A stretch of DNA of 64,000 nucleotides from Mastigamoeba balamuthi (taxonomy: Eukaryota > Evosea > Mastigamoebida > Mastigamoebidae), in NCBI GenBank assembly GCA_902651635.1, contig CACRSC010000017.1:293465-357464 (forward strand), read 5' to 3'. The notes beneath the pieces are model-generated. The model ran no database searches, was not told the origin of the DNA, and worked only from the letters and a program-made list of their open reading frames with translations. A program made the position numbers and the translations under genes. This document shows positions 24,770-36,456 of the stretch, piece after piece. Within the stretch, counting starts at the first letter, position 1, and every line of letters begins with the position of its first letter.

Positions 24770-26540
24770 CAATGGAGAGCGTGCTGGTGGACCAGGGGAC
24801 TAAGCAGAGGAAGAGAGGAGAAGAGGAAACAGAGAATCAGAAAAGATAACAGAAGGGGTCTGTGGGGAATCCTGGTATGCAGAAGGGACAGCAGACTTAG
24901 AGGCAATCAAGGCAAGAAGAGCAGAGCTGCAGGAAGCAGAGAGCAGCATTGAGATGAGGTACAAGGAGGCTATAGAGCATTCAGGGTCCAGAGACTACAT
25001 GGAACCAGTGCTTAAGACAGTGCAGAGGCCTCTGGAAGCCCTGCCACTGGCCACACCAGCAGGACTCCTAGCACCCCAGCTCGTCATCCCAAAAGAAGTC
25101 CTTGCCCTCTGGAAGTTAGAGAGCAAAATGACTGATGCTCAGATCAATCTGGTGGTTGCCTCCATCGATAGAAGGAAGAGAGCCTCGGCCACAGTCTCTA
25201 GCTACATCAAGCAGAAGTGCACTGAAGTGATACCCCAGGTGGGACCAGCAGTGGAAAAGGAGCTGCACAGCAAGCACGTCCTTCACAGCATCATTGGCTG
25301 ACTATACATCATGCTGAACATTGTGTGCATAGCACAGACAATTGTGGTCAGAGCTCCAGAGAAGGTAAAGGATGCAAAGGCAGACATAGTGATTAAGTAC
25401 TTCTTCAGTGCTGGGTTTCAGGAAGTGTGTGCCAGAGCTAAAACACTGCACAAATCCCTGGGGCAAGAAGGAGAGCCGGTAGTCATTGCTCTGCAGGAGT
25501 ACCATGACAAGGCCCAAGTTCACAAGGGAAGCAAGGAGTCGTGACTGGTCAAGATCCTGAACGTGACAAGAAATTGAGATCTCGGGATGTGCTGGGTGTA
25601 TGCCTTTGTGGTATCGCAGCAAGCAGACACCACGAAGCAGTGAAAGAACGTCTCTGTGAAATCCCCAGGGGGAAGGAAGTCTGACAGGCCATGCACAGAC
25701 TGCCTGAGCAGTCACAAGGACTTCTCTGACCTCAAGCTGACTGGGTGGAAGCCAAGAGACATCATAAATCCCAAAGGGTGATAGAGAAGGCAGCAAATTC
25801 ACATACTATGGTGGCTGCACATGCTGCACTGGAGGAAGTGGCCCTGACCATGACAGCTATCATCAACCCCACGTTCTTCTACATAGAGGACCCTTTCTCT
25901 GACAGCCAACAGAGTCGATGTATAAACTGCCATGGGACATGAAGCCAGTTCTTGCAGCTTTGATGCAGAGCAGCAGTGTCCTGGACGAGACAGGGTGGAG
26001 AATTCTGGGCAACAGGATTGTGTGCCTCACTCAGGAAGGAGCTCAGAAGCAGCATGGCCCTCAGACCAGTCACGGTCTTTGAGTCATGAAGGTTCTAAGA
26101 GTACTTCACTTTTGCTGCTGTGGCTCAGATTCTGTTGTGGAAACTGGTCCCAGATGAGTGGCTGGAGTACATGCACCTTACAGGAACAGTGCACTCACTC
26201 CTGACCGACAGTCAGTCTAGTAGATGTTCAGCAACACAGAAGCACTAAGAACCTGAAGCACTTGATGGCAGCCAATACCATTATCTCAGAGCCCAAGAAG
26301 GCGACGTGGTACAAGTGCCTGTACTACAACCTGCTCCTTGCGAAAGTGATGGGCAGGAATTCCCCCGAAAAAGGTGTTATATGCCGGCAGTTTTCGTCTC
26401 TGGGAAAAAACATGCTGTGCGTTGTGAGGTAAGCTCCGAAATGGCTGTCCCTCACAACACGAGCAGAAGGCCCATAAGCAAGTGTGTATACAAAATCGCG
26501 CACGATTCTATATGGGCAGGACTGAGAACTGGGGCCTGGA
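24770..26540 (+). other. Unclassified repeat-like relic
   Basis: A run of discontinuous open stretches lies on the + strand (24954-25301, 25311-25544, 25745-26100, 26306-26554). It contains helical, Lys/Glu-rich peptides and a few Cys-rich bits. Codon use and GC differ from neighbouring genes, and there are no recognisable splice junctions joining the pieces. It looks like a decayed element or dead gene; I could not place it in a family. Confidence 0.4.
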
Positions 26541-26576
26541 ACAAGGGATTATAAGTCAGCAGTTATGTTAGCAGTT

Positions 26577-26712
26577 ATTGTCGCCAGCACATACTGTGCC
26601 GCCAGCATATAGTATATGCCACTGGCATATAGCATGTGCCACCAGCATATAGCATGTGCCGCCAGCATATAGTATATGCTGCCAGCATATAGCATATGCC
26701 GCCAGCATAAAA
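26577..26712. repeat. 20-nt tandem repeat, about 6-7 copies
   Basis: The unit reads approximately CATATGCCGCCAGCATATAG, repeated head to tail from about 26577 to 26712 with a few substitutions per copy. Each unit is itself nearly palindromic around GCATATAG/TATATGC, so the array could form hairpins. Confidence 0.85.
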
Positions 26713-27425
26713 AGTGAGAGATGGCAGAGAGAGTGATGTGCATTGATGCTGATGCACATGTCATACAATTTTGAGTGTGAAATATGAAGAGAACAATTGC
26801 TTTTATTTGGAGGACGAAGCAATTGAGAAGAGCAAGGCAGGCGTGAGTGACAGAGAGCACTCAGGAGATGGGTGAGAGTGTCTCAGCACGTGGGAGTGTC
26901 TGCTGCACCATCGGCAGACCCAGATGCAGGGTGAGCAGGGTGAGAGGTGGGCACTTTGTGTTCATTCATTCATTTTTATTTAGCAGAGCAGGTCCATGGT
27001 CTCAACAAGAGCAGTGAGGAGAGCATCATCCTCCTTGAAGACAGAGTGTGACGCCCTGTTGAAATTGTGCGTGAGGTGGCTGCGACCGACGCACATATAC
27101 TACGTCAGCGCCCCTGAGGGTCCTTACAGTATTCCCAGAGAAGGTTACATGGTAGATTTTGGGAGGAATATCTAAATAACAGCGCCTGTTTACCTTCTGC
27201 ATCTTTCTTTCATTTTCCGGCGATTTCGGGGGTGTTGACGACGCCACGTATCGTCCGCCGTGGCGCTGCCCCTCGGCCGTCGATACTGACCCCAGAGTAC
27301 CTCGCCCGCCCCTCCCGCGCGCTCTCGCCCTCGCGCGCTGCAGTTCCGCCGCCGCCTCGCCTCACAGCCCCTCTTCTCGCGCGGCGCAGAGTGAGCGGGT
27401 CGTTGACGGCCCCACGCCCATCGCC
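26713..27425. other. Upstream region of the ankyrin gene
   Basis: No gene supported. The left half is AT-rich remnant sequence; the right half becomes GC-rich toward the ankyrin start. An AATATCT motif at about 27168 lies 250 bases before the ATG. Bases 27088-27150 share short matches with U6 snRNA (GCACATATACTA and CAGAGAAG), but spacing and flanks do not fit. Confidence 0.45.
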
Positions 27426-28684
27426 ATGGACATGCTGATGATGCGGGGCGCGCTCATGGCGCGCAACGCCGACGAGGTGCACAGGCTGTGCGCGACGGGC
27501 GCGGACCCCAACGCGCTGGACCGCCTCGCGTGGTCGCCGCTGCACCACGCGGCCTACCTCGGCGACGCGCGCTCGGTGCGCGAGCTGCTGACGGCCGGCG
27601 CGGACCCCAACGCGCAGAACGGGGACGGGTACACGCCGCTGCACTGGGCGGCGGCCAACGCGCGGTGCGACGTCGTGCGCGAGCTCGTGGTCTTCGGGGG
27701 CGCGGACGTGACGCTGAGGGACAACCAGGGCTGCACGCCCGCCGAGATCAGCGCCAACCAGAAGGTCCGCGACGAGCTGTCGAGGGCCAGCAGGGAGCGC
27801 TCGCGCATCAACGCCTCGGTCCCGCGCAGGGCGTACTGGAAGGGCTACTGGGCTGTCCGTATTCTCGTCGCTCTCCTGCCGACGAGACGGCCGCTCACTG
27901 CTGTCGTCCCTCCTCCCTCGCTTCTCTCCGTCCCCAGTTCACGAAGCTGGTGCTGAGGAGGGCGCTGGCGAGCCAGCTCGTGAGGTTCGTCATACAGGTG
28001 CTGGCGCTGGTGGCGCTCGAGGCGTTCCGCGTCCAGCTGCGCCGCACGCTGCAGTTTGTCGTCGTGCTGCTGCCCCTGCCCCAGCTGCTCGCGCTCTTCG
28101 CGTGGGCCGTCGCCCCGTTCCTGACCGTCATGTCGCTGCTGCTCTCGCTCCTCGCGCCCGCCCTCGCCTCGGTCGCCGCGTACCTCCCGGGCGCGCTGCT
28201 CTCCGCGCTCGCCCGCCAGCTGAGCTCTCTGCTGGAGGCGTCGTCGTACCTTCTCCTCGAGCCCCTGCGTCTCGCGTGGGAGGCGCTGCCCACCGCCGCG
28301 GTCGTCACCGCGTGGAACGAGGTCAGGCTCCTCTCGTCGAGCCTGCTCGAGTCGGCCTGGCGCACCGCCGTCGACCAGCTGCAGCCGCGGGCGATGATCG
28401 CGAACCTACTGCACCCCGTAGCTCTGGTCGCCAACCGCTTCGTCGACTGGGCGCTGCCCGCCCGCCCGGCGCGCGCGCTGCGCCGCGGGGCCAACAGGCT
28501 GTTCGGAAGGCTCGGCACGTCGTACGAGGCCGCCCTGCTGCTGCTGTGCGTCCTCTCTGCTGTCGCCGTTGCGCTTGCGCTCGTGTTCGGGAGGGCCGCT
28601 GTCATCGCGGAGCGCATGATAGAGCCCAACTTCACCAAGTGGCCCGAGACGTCGCCCTTCCACGAGGAGTTCGTCCCCTCGTAG
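27426..28684 (+). CDS. Ankyrin-repeat membrane protein
   Basis: Two exons, 27426-27854 and 27938-28684, are joined by an 83-nt GT-AG intron in phase 0. The N-terminal half (MDMLMMRGALMARNADEV) has about three ankyrin repeats: SPLHHAAYLGDARSVRELL, TPLHWAAANARCDVVRELV, then a partial TPAEIS repeat. The second exon is strongly hydrophobic: a long Leu/Val/Ala stretch at 28000-28200 and a C-terminal membrane helix (AALLLLCVLSAVAVALALVF). It ends in a short acidic/aromatic cytosolic tail (EEFVPS). Ankyrins probably face the cytosol and bind a partner at a membrane. No enzyme motif. The specific family is unknown; DHHC transferases are excluded because no DHHC motif is present. Confidence 0.8.
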
Positions 28685-28938
28685 AGCCCGGGCCCTCGCC
28701 ACGCCCCCTCCTCCTCCTTCCCCTGAGCACGTAACGTCCTAAGCGTGATTTATGATAGCATACACAGGTACCCTCGAAGCAAAGGTTTATTCGGTTGCAG
28801 CTGACGGGATTGTTCAAAATGCATTGCCGCCGTTGAGATATTTCGCGCCAAAAAAGCCGCCGACGCTGTCATCAACCCCGGAAAGGGCGCCCAGAAATAA
28901 ATAAAAAGTCAAAATCTAGCCTCTGGTTCGCCTGCGAA

Positions 28939-31900
28939 ATGGAGGCTGCTCGAGCGCGCTCGCGGTCACCCGCGCCCGCGCCGTCGTTCACCGTCAACCC
29001 CTTCTTCAACGTCTTTGTCTTCAAGGTCTGAGCCCCGTTGCCCCCCGAAATAGCGCGGACCCCGTGCCAACCAACGCTGCGGGTGCCCAACTACAGGTGC
29101 TGGCCACGCTCACGTACCTCAATGTGTCGGACCTCGCCCGCCTCGCCCGGACGTGCACTGCCTACGCTCGCGTGCTGTCGCCCAAGAACGACAAGTTCTG
29201 GTGAGCCCCCCCCTCCGTCGGCCCGTCCCGCGAGGTGCCGTCTCACACTCGAGCCCGCAGGAATGCCGTTGCCGAGAGGCTGTGCGGGGCCGCGGACCTC
29301 AAGTACCTCTCGTCGGGCGTCGTCAAGCCGCACGAGCTCTGCGTCCAGATAGGTATACATGGCACCTTCAGATTCTCTTTTCGCAGGCCCCCCTTTCAAT
29401 GAAGCCGTTCCCCCCCAACCCCCCACCCACCGCCCACGACCGAAATGCCCAAACAGAAATTCTGGGCGAGCCTCTGAGGAACCTCGTCACGAGGGTCGGC
29501 TGGATGCACCAGGGTCCCGCGTGGGAGCACGAGCGCACCAACATACTGATCAAGATGGAGGCGCGTGTCTGCTCCCCAACGCTCGCAAATACACGTCCTG
29601 AATCTTCGCTCAACAATTGACATCTGAATTGCCAATAGCGGTACCACCGGAAGGTCGGCGATGTGGCCCAGGCGTCCCAGAGGGTCGACGCGATGCTGCA
29701 CAGCCACCTGCAGATGGAGGCCTTCGTGGAGGCCGGCAACTGCTACATGCTGTTGGCGGGGAAGCTGCCCGACCCCGCGTCGGTGCGGACGGCCAAGGTC
29801 CTCCGCGAGCTCGAGGCGACGAGGGGCTCCAGCATCAAGAACGCCGTGGCGCAGTTCCAGAAGGGCATGCACTGGGAGAGGGCCATCGAGGTGCTCGAGG
29901 ACGAGATCAGGTTCCTCAGGTCGGTCAAGGCAGACGGCACGCGCGACCTCGCCGAGGCCCTCGACACGCGGATCAAACTGCACGAGGCACGCAGCCCGCG
30001 GCTGAGTCCACCGACTCACTCTGGACGCTTTTAGGCGCAGCTGGCAGAGTGCAAGACCCTGGTCAAGGAGAAGGCCAACGACCGCGTCTTCGAGAACTAC
30101 TTTCTCGTCGGTTTGTCCGCGTTTCCGGTGACATCCTGTGCGCTAAAAATAGACGTGCAGAGTACTTTGGTGACGACAGCGATGTCTTTTGCGGAGAGAA
30201 GGGCTGGGCCGGGGAGAGGTACATCGCGCGAGGCAAGGCGGCAATGACCATCGCCAGCTTCCTGAGGATCCTGCAGGAGCGGTGGCCCAACGCCTCGATC
30301 GTCAGCACGCACGCGACCAACCGCGTTCCGAACTGTGCGATTTCCAATACTAGCTCTCGTTGCCTCACGTTGCGTCTCCCTCCAGCGATCAACGTGCACG
30401 CATGCAAGCCTGTGAAGCTGACTTCCGAGTTTGCCCGTGCCCACAACCTCCCGGAGCCCATCTACCCTCACAACGGTGCGCTCTGAGTGCTCTTTAGTTG
30501 TTTTGCTGACACCTTTACTGTTCAGTCCCTAAGGAGTCGGAGCGGTACTACGACCAAGTGAACTCGAATGTGTTCCTGTACGTCCGTCCTTTCGACAAAG
30601 GAGCCACAGAGAACAAGAACAAGGACAAGAAGATCCAATGGAAGGTTTGCAAGCTCATTCATCAGACCACGAGGTCCTGTGGGCTCACTTATACCGCCTT
30701 TCTCAGGACCTGTGGGTTTGCGATACCTACCTCGTCACGGAGACCGTGTTCCCGTCGTACTACCGTTGGTCCCGAGTGTCCAACAGCTTCGGCGTATATC
30801 ATCGGCTTTTCTCCGGTGCACTAATGACATTTTGGCAGAAAGAAAAACCTCCTGTTGAGAACGCCTGGGAGGCACTCGAGGCTAAGAAGCAGGATCTCAA
30901 GGACAACATAACGAAGATACAGAAGTCCGACAACCCCGTCCAGTGTTCGACCAACCTGTCGATGGTCATCAGCGGTACATAGCCCACGTGTTTCCCACGC
31001 CTTAACGCCGAACAAAAGGTATCATTGACGCCAAGGTCAACGGTGGCATGAAGGAGTACGCTGAGTCGTTTTTGACGGAGGAGTTCATCAAGAACAACGT
31101 GGGGACACACAGATACATCGGGAATCTCCTCGAGTGCACAACGCAAATCGCCGAGCTGCTGGGCCAGGGCATGGTGCTGTGCAGGAAGTACGTCCCGGAG
31201 CAGTTGAACAAGTTCCTGCAGAAGATGGAGGACAGCTACGCCGAGTGGACGACCTACATGCAGGGCGAGACCACCAAGGCTGCGGAGTTGCTCAAGGTCT
31301 ACGCCGAGCAGCCGGGACAGGAGTCGTCGGCACAGGTTCTCGCGGCCGAGGACCAGATCGAGACGCAGAACCAGCCGCTCGACGGCATATACTCCATTGC
31401 CGCGCAGATGGCAGACGGAGCAACGTTCGACGCGCTCATCCACAACCCGTCCGACTGCACGCTCGCGAGTCCTCACAAGATGAGCCCCGCACTATTCTCG
31501 AAGATCCCCAAGGACAACACACTGAGGCGTCAGGTGCGCGCAGCTGACTTCTCCTTTCCCGCTGACCTGGTCCGATACAGTCCGCCCTGGGGGCACTGCA
31601 AGTGGAGCTCGAGGATCTGCACAGGACGTCTGCTGCGAGGCCGCATGCCAGCCCGGAGGTAGTGCAATCGACCAAGAAAAAGGGCGGGTTCTTCTCCCGT
31701 TCGAGGACCGAGAAGAAGAAGAAGGCCGAAAAAGAGGCGAGCAGCAGCGAGCTGATCCAGCTGCAACAGAGAAACTACGAGCTACAGACAGAGCTCGAAG
31801 CGATGAGCGTAGACGTGCGTTCAACGCGATTATCTCCCAGCCTGCGCCAACTGACTTCTATCCCATAGCTTCGCAACTCGAGGACGAAGGAGGCGCAGAC

Positions 31901-33171
31901 GAAGGAAGAGATCCTCCATGTGCACGCCTCCTTCGCAGCGGCGAAGGCGGCCATGAGGGACCAGGACGAAGAGTTACTCCAGAAGCAGCGCACTCTGGAA
32001 GCCGAAAGAGCCGAGAAGCTGAAGTACCTGCAAGACTATCAGCTGACCTCCGACCAATGCTCGGTACAACCCTACCATCACGACTTAAGCTCGTCTAATT
32101 TGTGCTCGCACAAGTTGCTGGAGAAGGAGAAGGAGAAGCTCGAGACGAAGCTCAAGGAGGCCCGAGCGGAGAACGAGAAGCTGCGGCACAGGGTGCGCAG
32201 GGTTGAGAGCAGGTCGGAGTCGGTGGGGAGGAGCGACTTGGAGCTGGGACGCCTGAGAGAAGAGGTCGAGGAACTCAGGCGCGAATGCTCGCGGCTCACG
32301 ACGGACCTCGTGGACATGACGACCGAGCGCGACCAGGCCCTGCACAGGGAGAGGTCGGCCAGGGAGGACTCTGCCTCGCAGCGTGCGAGGATTCTGGCTC
32401 TGGAACGCGAGCTTGCGCTGGTGGCCGACGAGAAGCGCGAGAGGGATTCCAAGTGAGATCTCTGGCACTGTTCCGCGTGACTTCTGACAGCAGCGCAGGA
32501 TAGACGAGCTCACTGAGGAAGTCGGCAGGCTGCACGAGGAGCAGCAGAGGATAGCGCGCAGCCACACGGCTCTGGAGGACCAGCTGCACTTGCGCGAGGC
32601 CAGCATCAGGACGCAGAACGAGCTGATCGACGTCATGAGGCGCCAGCTCGGGGAGCCCGTGTACGATGTCGCCAGCGACGGCGAAATATACGCGGATCAG
32701 GTTCTCCCGTCCGACGCGTCGCCTGCCGTCCGTGCCCTCGTCGACACGCCGACACGGTCAACCGTCTCCCCCGGCGTCTTCCGTTCCTCGGACTGCGAGC
32801 AGTTCGCCGAGTTCCGCATATCGGGCCTCGGACAGAGGCGTCCGCTCTCGGCGCCCGTGCACCCGCCGACGCCCAACTCGGCGCCAGTGACGCCGAAGAC
32901 ACAGTACTCACCGCTGCGCACTTCGGAGAAGCCGCGCAGCCTTCCGCGCCCTGCGAGAACCCCCCTGTACGCGCCGCCTGCCGCGGTGCATGGCGATGGG
33001 CAGAACCGGACGCCGCTGACGGGGACCGGCACTGGGAGGTCGAAGACGGGAACAATGTCTGCGAGGCGCACACGCACTGGAATGGCGGGGAGCGGCGCTA
33101 ACGCGTTGCGCATAACAACCCCGACAACCCCCATGCGTGGGAAGAGGTACCGCCCCACGCCAGCGCCGTGA
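28939..33171 (+). CDS. F-box / DOCK DHR-2 Rho-GEF / coiled-coil protein
   Basis: The start is MEAARARSRSPAPAPS (ATG 28939). The second exon gives an F-box-like helix set (VLATLTYLNVSDLARLARTC, then KFWNAVAERLCG). The following exons, phase-matched (QI|E across about 29353-29455), code the DHR-2 region of DOCK exchange factors: HLQMEAFVEAGNCYMLLAGK, FENYFLV, SNVFLYVRPFD, CDTYLVTETVFPSYYRW, ENAWEALEAKKQDLKD and LSMVISGIIDAKVNGGMKEY. DHR-2 exchanges GDP for GTP on Rac/Cdc42. From 31660 to 32600 a long coiled coil follows, then a Ser/Pro/Thr/Arg-rich disordered tail to 33171. One intron (29987-30034) has a GC donor. No DHR-1 (lipid-binding) domain is seen. F-box plus DOCK in one chain is unusual; cDNA should confirm that the first exons belong to it. 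Confidence 0.8.
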
Positions 33172-33349
33172 GGTACCCGCACTGTACATAGTTTGTGGAT
33201 TATCTGAGGCATCATCCTAGGTGCCTTTTCACAGTTGGCACGTTAACACGTAACACCTTCACGAATACACGCACACATCTGCAAGAACGTTCGCATTCTC
33301 CCCGAGCAGGGAAGGGCTCGTGAGGGTGGGGGCGATCAATCGGGTGGGG

Positions 33350-34231
33350 CTACTTCCTCTTCTTGAGCGCCTCGTCCAAGTCCGAGCTGAAGGCGATGCG
33401 CTGCTCAAAAGTCGCTGTAACGTGCCGTGAATCCGCTGCGATTGCTTCAAGAACGCACCCGAGGGCAGAGCATAGCGAGCGAGCTGCGAGCCATCCTTCT
33501 GGGACTTCTGCTCGCCGCCGCCAAACGACAGGTTCGAGGGCGCCTGCCATGCGGCGTTCGGGTCCCTGCCGGGCTGGGAGCCGGGCACCAGCTGCTCAGC
33601 GCGTTGCTGGGCGCGGCAGCGAGTGTGAGGAACAGGCAGCAGATGCAGCGGAGGCAGAGGCTAACCTCGAACTGAGTCCACTCGCCCTCAGACGTCGCTG
33701 CCTCGGTGTAGTGCAACGACTTGGTCGCAGGCACAAGCGCCCTGGGCAGCACAGGCGGCATCGGGATGCCTGCGCAGGCGGGTCAGCGCCGACGAACGCC
33801 AAGCAGAGGCGGCGCACCCTTCTTGGCCTTGCGGGACAGGTGCATGGCGATGCCGAACTCCTCCCTGTCCAGCTTGCCGTCCTGTGGTAGCGCTGCGTCA
33901 GATCTTCGCGGAAAGAATCTACTGGTGCAGTGCCTTGTCCATGTCCGCCAGCGCCCATATGGCCCCCAGCACATCGAACGGCAGCGCCGACTGCGCGAAG
34001 AACAGCCTCGCGTTCTCGCCTGGGGCCGGGGGAGTTCAGGGGGGATGCGTGGCGCAGGCGGTTGGGAAGCGCGCCGGTACCCTCGAGGAACCCGCTGGTC
34101 TTCTCGGTTGTCTGGTAGAAGAGGTTATCGTACGCCACGCGCTCGCTCGCGCTGATCGCCCACGAGGCGTCGTCGGAGGCCGCGGGGGCAGCGCCTGCGA
34201 CACGGGGGAGAAGCGGCTGCGGCAGACTCAT
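33350..34231 (-). CDS. EH-domain (Eps15-homology) endocytic protein
   Basis: The start is MSLPQPLLPRVAG (ATG 34231). The EH domain begins ASWAISASERVAYDNLFYQ and continues GFLEGENARLFFAQSALP across a phase-1 intron, then DVLGAIWALADMDK. After a 52-nt GC-AG intron (33933-33882) it closes with DGKLDREEFGIAMHLSRKA. The junction rebuilds a perfect EF-hand loop, DMDKDGKLDREE, so calcium binding is likely. EH domains bind NPF peptides in endocytic adaptors. The C-terminal exons are low complexity (PNAAWQAPSNLSFGGGE) and end in a short helix LDEALKKRK (stop 33352-33350). The protein is short, about 200 residues, and lacks the further EH domains and coiled coil of Eps15 or the GTPase of EHD proteins. 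Confidence 0.8.
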
Positions 34232-34369
34232 AGGCCCAAAGGGTTTTCTTTTGTTCACTAACCCGCGAAGATTTCTGCCAGTTTCAGATTCCACTTGCGA
34301 CTCCCATTGCTGGACGCCGCAATACGGTCGTGCTCCTTTGCACATCCCCACGCATCGGCTATCGGCAAC

Positions 34370-34428
34370 GCGTGTGAAATGAATCTTCTCCCTTGAAAGA
34401 TATCCGGGAGAAGATTCATTTCTCACGC
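34370..34428. promoter_or_regulatory. Long inverted repeat between divergent genes
   Basis: The arms 34370-34392 and 34406-34428 pair at 22 of 23 positions around a 13-nt spacer that holds GATATC. It lies between the divergent starts at 34231 (-) and 34500 (+). It could be a regulatory palindrome, a hairpin RNA or a short foldback element. Confidence 0.7.
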
Positions 34429-34499
34429 ACTTGATTGCCGCAACCTTGCACTTCCACGTACTCATTGATTCGCGCACGCGCGGCAACCTATCGCGCACA

Positions 34500-35396
34500 A
34501 TGACGTTGATGCCCGCCAAGCCTGCCAAGGTATCCCCCCCCCCCCCGCCCACCCCCTTGCACACCGCGGAAGCAGAATGCCCATCCACTTTTGCATACAG
34601 CTTCAGGAAGCGATAGCGGTCATGAACCAGGACCAGATTCTGCATCTATACAATCTGAGAGAATACGCCAACTCGACACTCTGGGACATGTACTTTGCGA
34701 AAACTGCTGTGTCTGAGCATGATATCGATTCCGTTTTGGTAAGAGTTCTGATTACTTACATTAATTCCTCAGTGTGAGGTGATGACAGGCAACACTGGAA
34801 GCAGAGAAGGAAGAGGATGAGGAGAATTGGTGCAAGAACGAGAAGCATCAGTGTGGGGACAAGGAGCATGAAGAGAGGAAATGGGATCAGAAGGCCTGTA
34901 TCAAGACTGTTATGAACCACATCAAGTCCTGCAAGAATTATGTGAAACTGCAGAATACACTACTGAACCTTGATGATGATGATCTGGTGCTCCTAATGAT
35001 CCCGAATCTCAGCTCTGAGGTTGTGCAGAATTTCCTCAAGAAGGCAGCAGCCATGCCAGGAGGTACTTTATTCCTTTCATCACACTGAATTATGCAACTC
35101 TGACAGTGTGGTAGCTGACAAGTCAGAGAGCCCAGAGGACGTTTATCAAGAACAGGCAGAGGTCGAGCAAGGGCAGGCAGAGCAGCAAGAAGGGCAGCTG
35201 GAACAATGTGTACATGATGAGAATGGTAAAGGAGCCATTGCTGCACAACACTGGTGTGCTCCTTCTGCTGGGCTGCCTGACCACCTTGGTATTGTTCTGG
35301 AAAGCATGCCCGGAGCTGCTGGCCCACAGCATCTTCGCAATCAGCTGTATGTCATTGTACACTGGCATCTGGAGCAACATCACCACATTCTTTTTA
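34500..35396 (+). CDS. Small acidic protein, possibly membrane-anchored, unknown
   Basis: Exon 1 (34500-34529, MTLMPAKPAK) splices over a poly-C intron to EAIAVMNQDQILHLYNLREY (from 34607). A second intron leads to ATLEAEKEEDEENW and LLNLDDDDLVLLMIPNLSSE. The last exon, after about 35060, is ambiguous. One frame is acidic and Gln-rich and stays open to 35449. Another has a strong hydrophobic run, HNTGVLLLLGCLTTLVLFW, and stops near 35396. The second is the more protein-like ending, but the splice phase favours the first. The gene is clearly lower in GC than its neighbours on both sides, which may mean different age or origin. No known domain recognised. Confidence 0.5.
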
Positions 35397-35649
35397 TGAG
35401 TGACAACCTTGGCAAGGATCTGCCTCCTGACGCAGGATTTGTGGTTTGACTTTGTTTGCACCTTTCCGAGCCCACTTGGCCTTTGTAGAAGGCCGATCCC
35501 ATTTCGCACGACCCGCGTGTTTACAATGCACAAAGTGCCTGGGCGCCCGGCGGTGCGCCTGTGGAATGCTGTACTGGAAGACCACGATTTGCCGATTTTA
35601 ATGCTGACCCCGCAGTAGATTTTATTTGTCTCCTATCCCGCTGGCCGTG

Positions 35650-36245
35650 ATGTCTGACTCCCCGCCTATCCCCTCCGCGTGCCCGATCAAGGCCGCCGAG
35701 CTCGTACTCGTCGTCCTCGGCAAGGGCCCGTCGCGAACCGCCCTCGCTTCGGCGCTGACCAAAGCCACGAGCCCCCCGCCGGCGTCGCGGCGCACAGTCC
35801 GCCTCGTCACCGACTTCGCCATATCCGACGCCGACACCATGGCCCTGCAGTCGGCCCTCGTGCGGGCCTGCCGCGTCTCGGGGCTCGCCGACAGGCGCGT
35901 CGTGGCGCTCGTGGCGAGCGGGTCAGACCCGGAGCTGCCGCGGTGCATCAACTCGCTGGGGTTCCGCGCGGAGCACGTGGCGATGCCCGGAGACCGCGTG
36001 CCGCACGACGGGTTCCCGGTCCACGTCGTCCAGTCTGCCTCGTGCGTGCGAGGGGGGTGGGTGTCTGAGTGGCCTCTGACGGGCGGGCGTGCAGGGAGAT
36101 GGACATGGGAAGGGCGCTGCTGGCGGAGCTGATGAGGGAGGCGGACCAGGAGGAGGACGCAGCCAACAGCGGGTGGTCGACGGTCAAGAGACTCATCCTC
36201 CTGGTGCTGCTCATGATAGTGCTCTGCGTCTGCCTGCTCTTGTGA
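35650..36245 (+). CDS. Tail-anchored protein of unknown function
   Basis: The start is ATG 35650 (MSDSPPIPSACPIKAAELV). A phase-2 intron (about 36034-36093) joins SAS to EMDMGRALLAELMREADQEED. The last 20 residues form one membrane helix, KRLILLVLLMIVLCVCLLL, with the stop right after it. This is the hallmark of a tail-anchored protein inserted post-translationally into the ER or mitochondrial outer membrane. The cytosolic part has alternating beta-like strands (AELVLVVLGKG, RTVRLVTDFAIS, DRRVVALVAS), perhaps a small Rossmann-like fold. No family recognised. About 175 residues. Confidence 0.75.
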
Positions 36246-36456
36246 GGCAGAGGGAGAGCAGCGCACCTGCGACGCATGCAAGTGGCCTCAGGATCGTCCG
36301 CACACCGCGAGAAAATAAACCCCCGGCAGAGATTGATCAATCCGGCCCGGATGAGGCACTTGATTTGCGTATCGTGTCCACCCCTGCGTCATAAGCGAAG
36401 AGTCGTGTTTCTTGGTTGTGCGTGACTTCCCCTCCCCGCAGTACTGCACGACGCGC

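Noticed and set aside
26577-26712. CRISPR-like array
   Set aside because: Units are contiguous with no spacers, in a eukaryotic intron-rich genome; it is a simple tandem repeat.
27088-27150. Possible U6 snRNA (GCACATATACTA and CAGAGAAG)
   Set aside because: The two motifs are about 30 bases too far apart, ACAGAGA is imperfect, and no stem-loop or T-run terminator follows.
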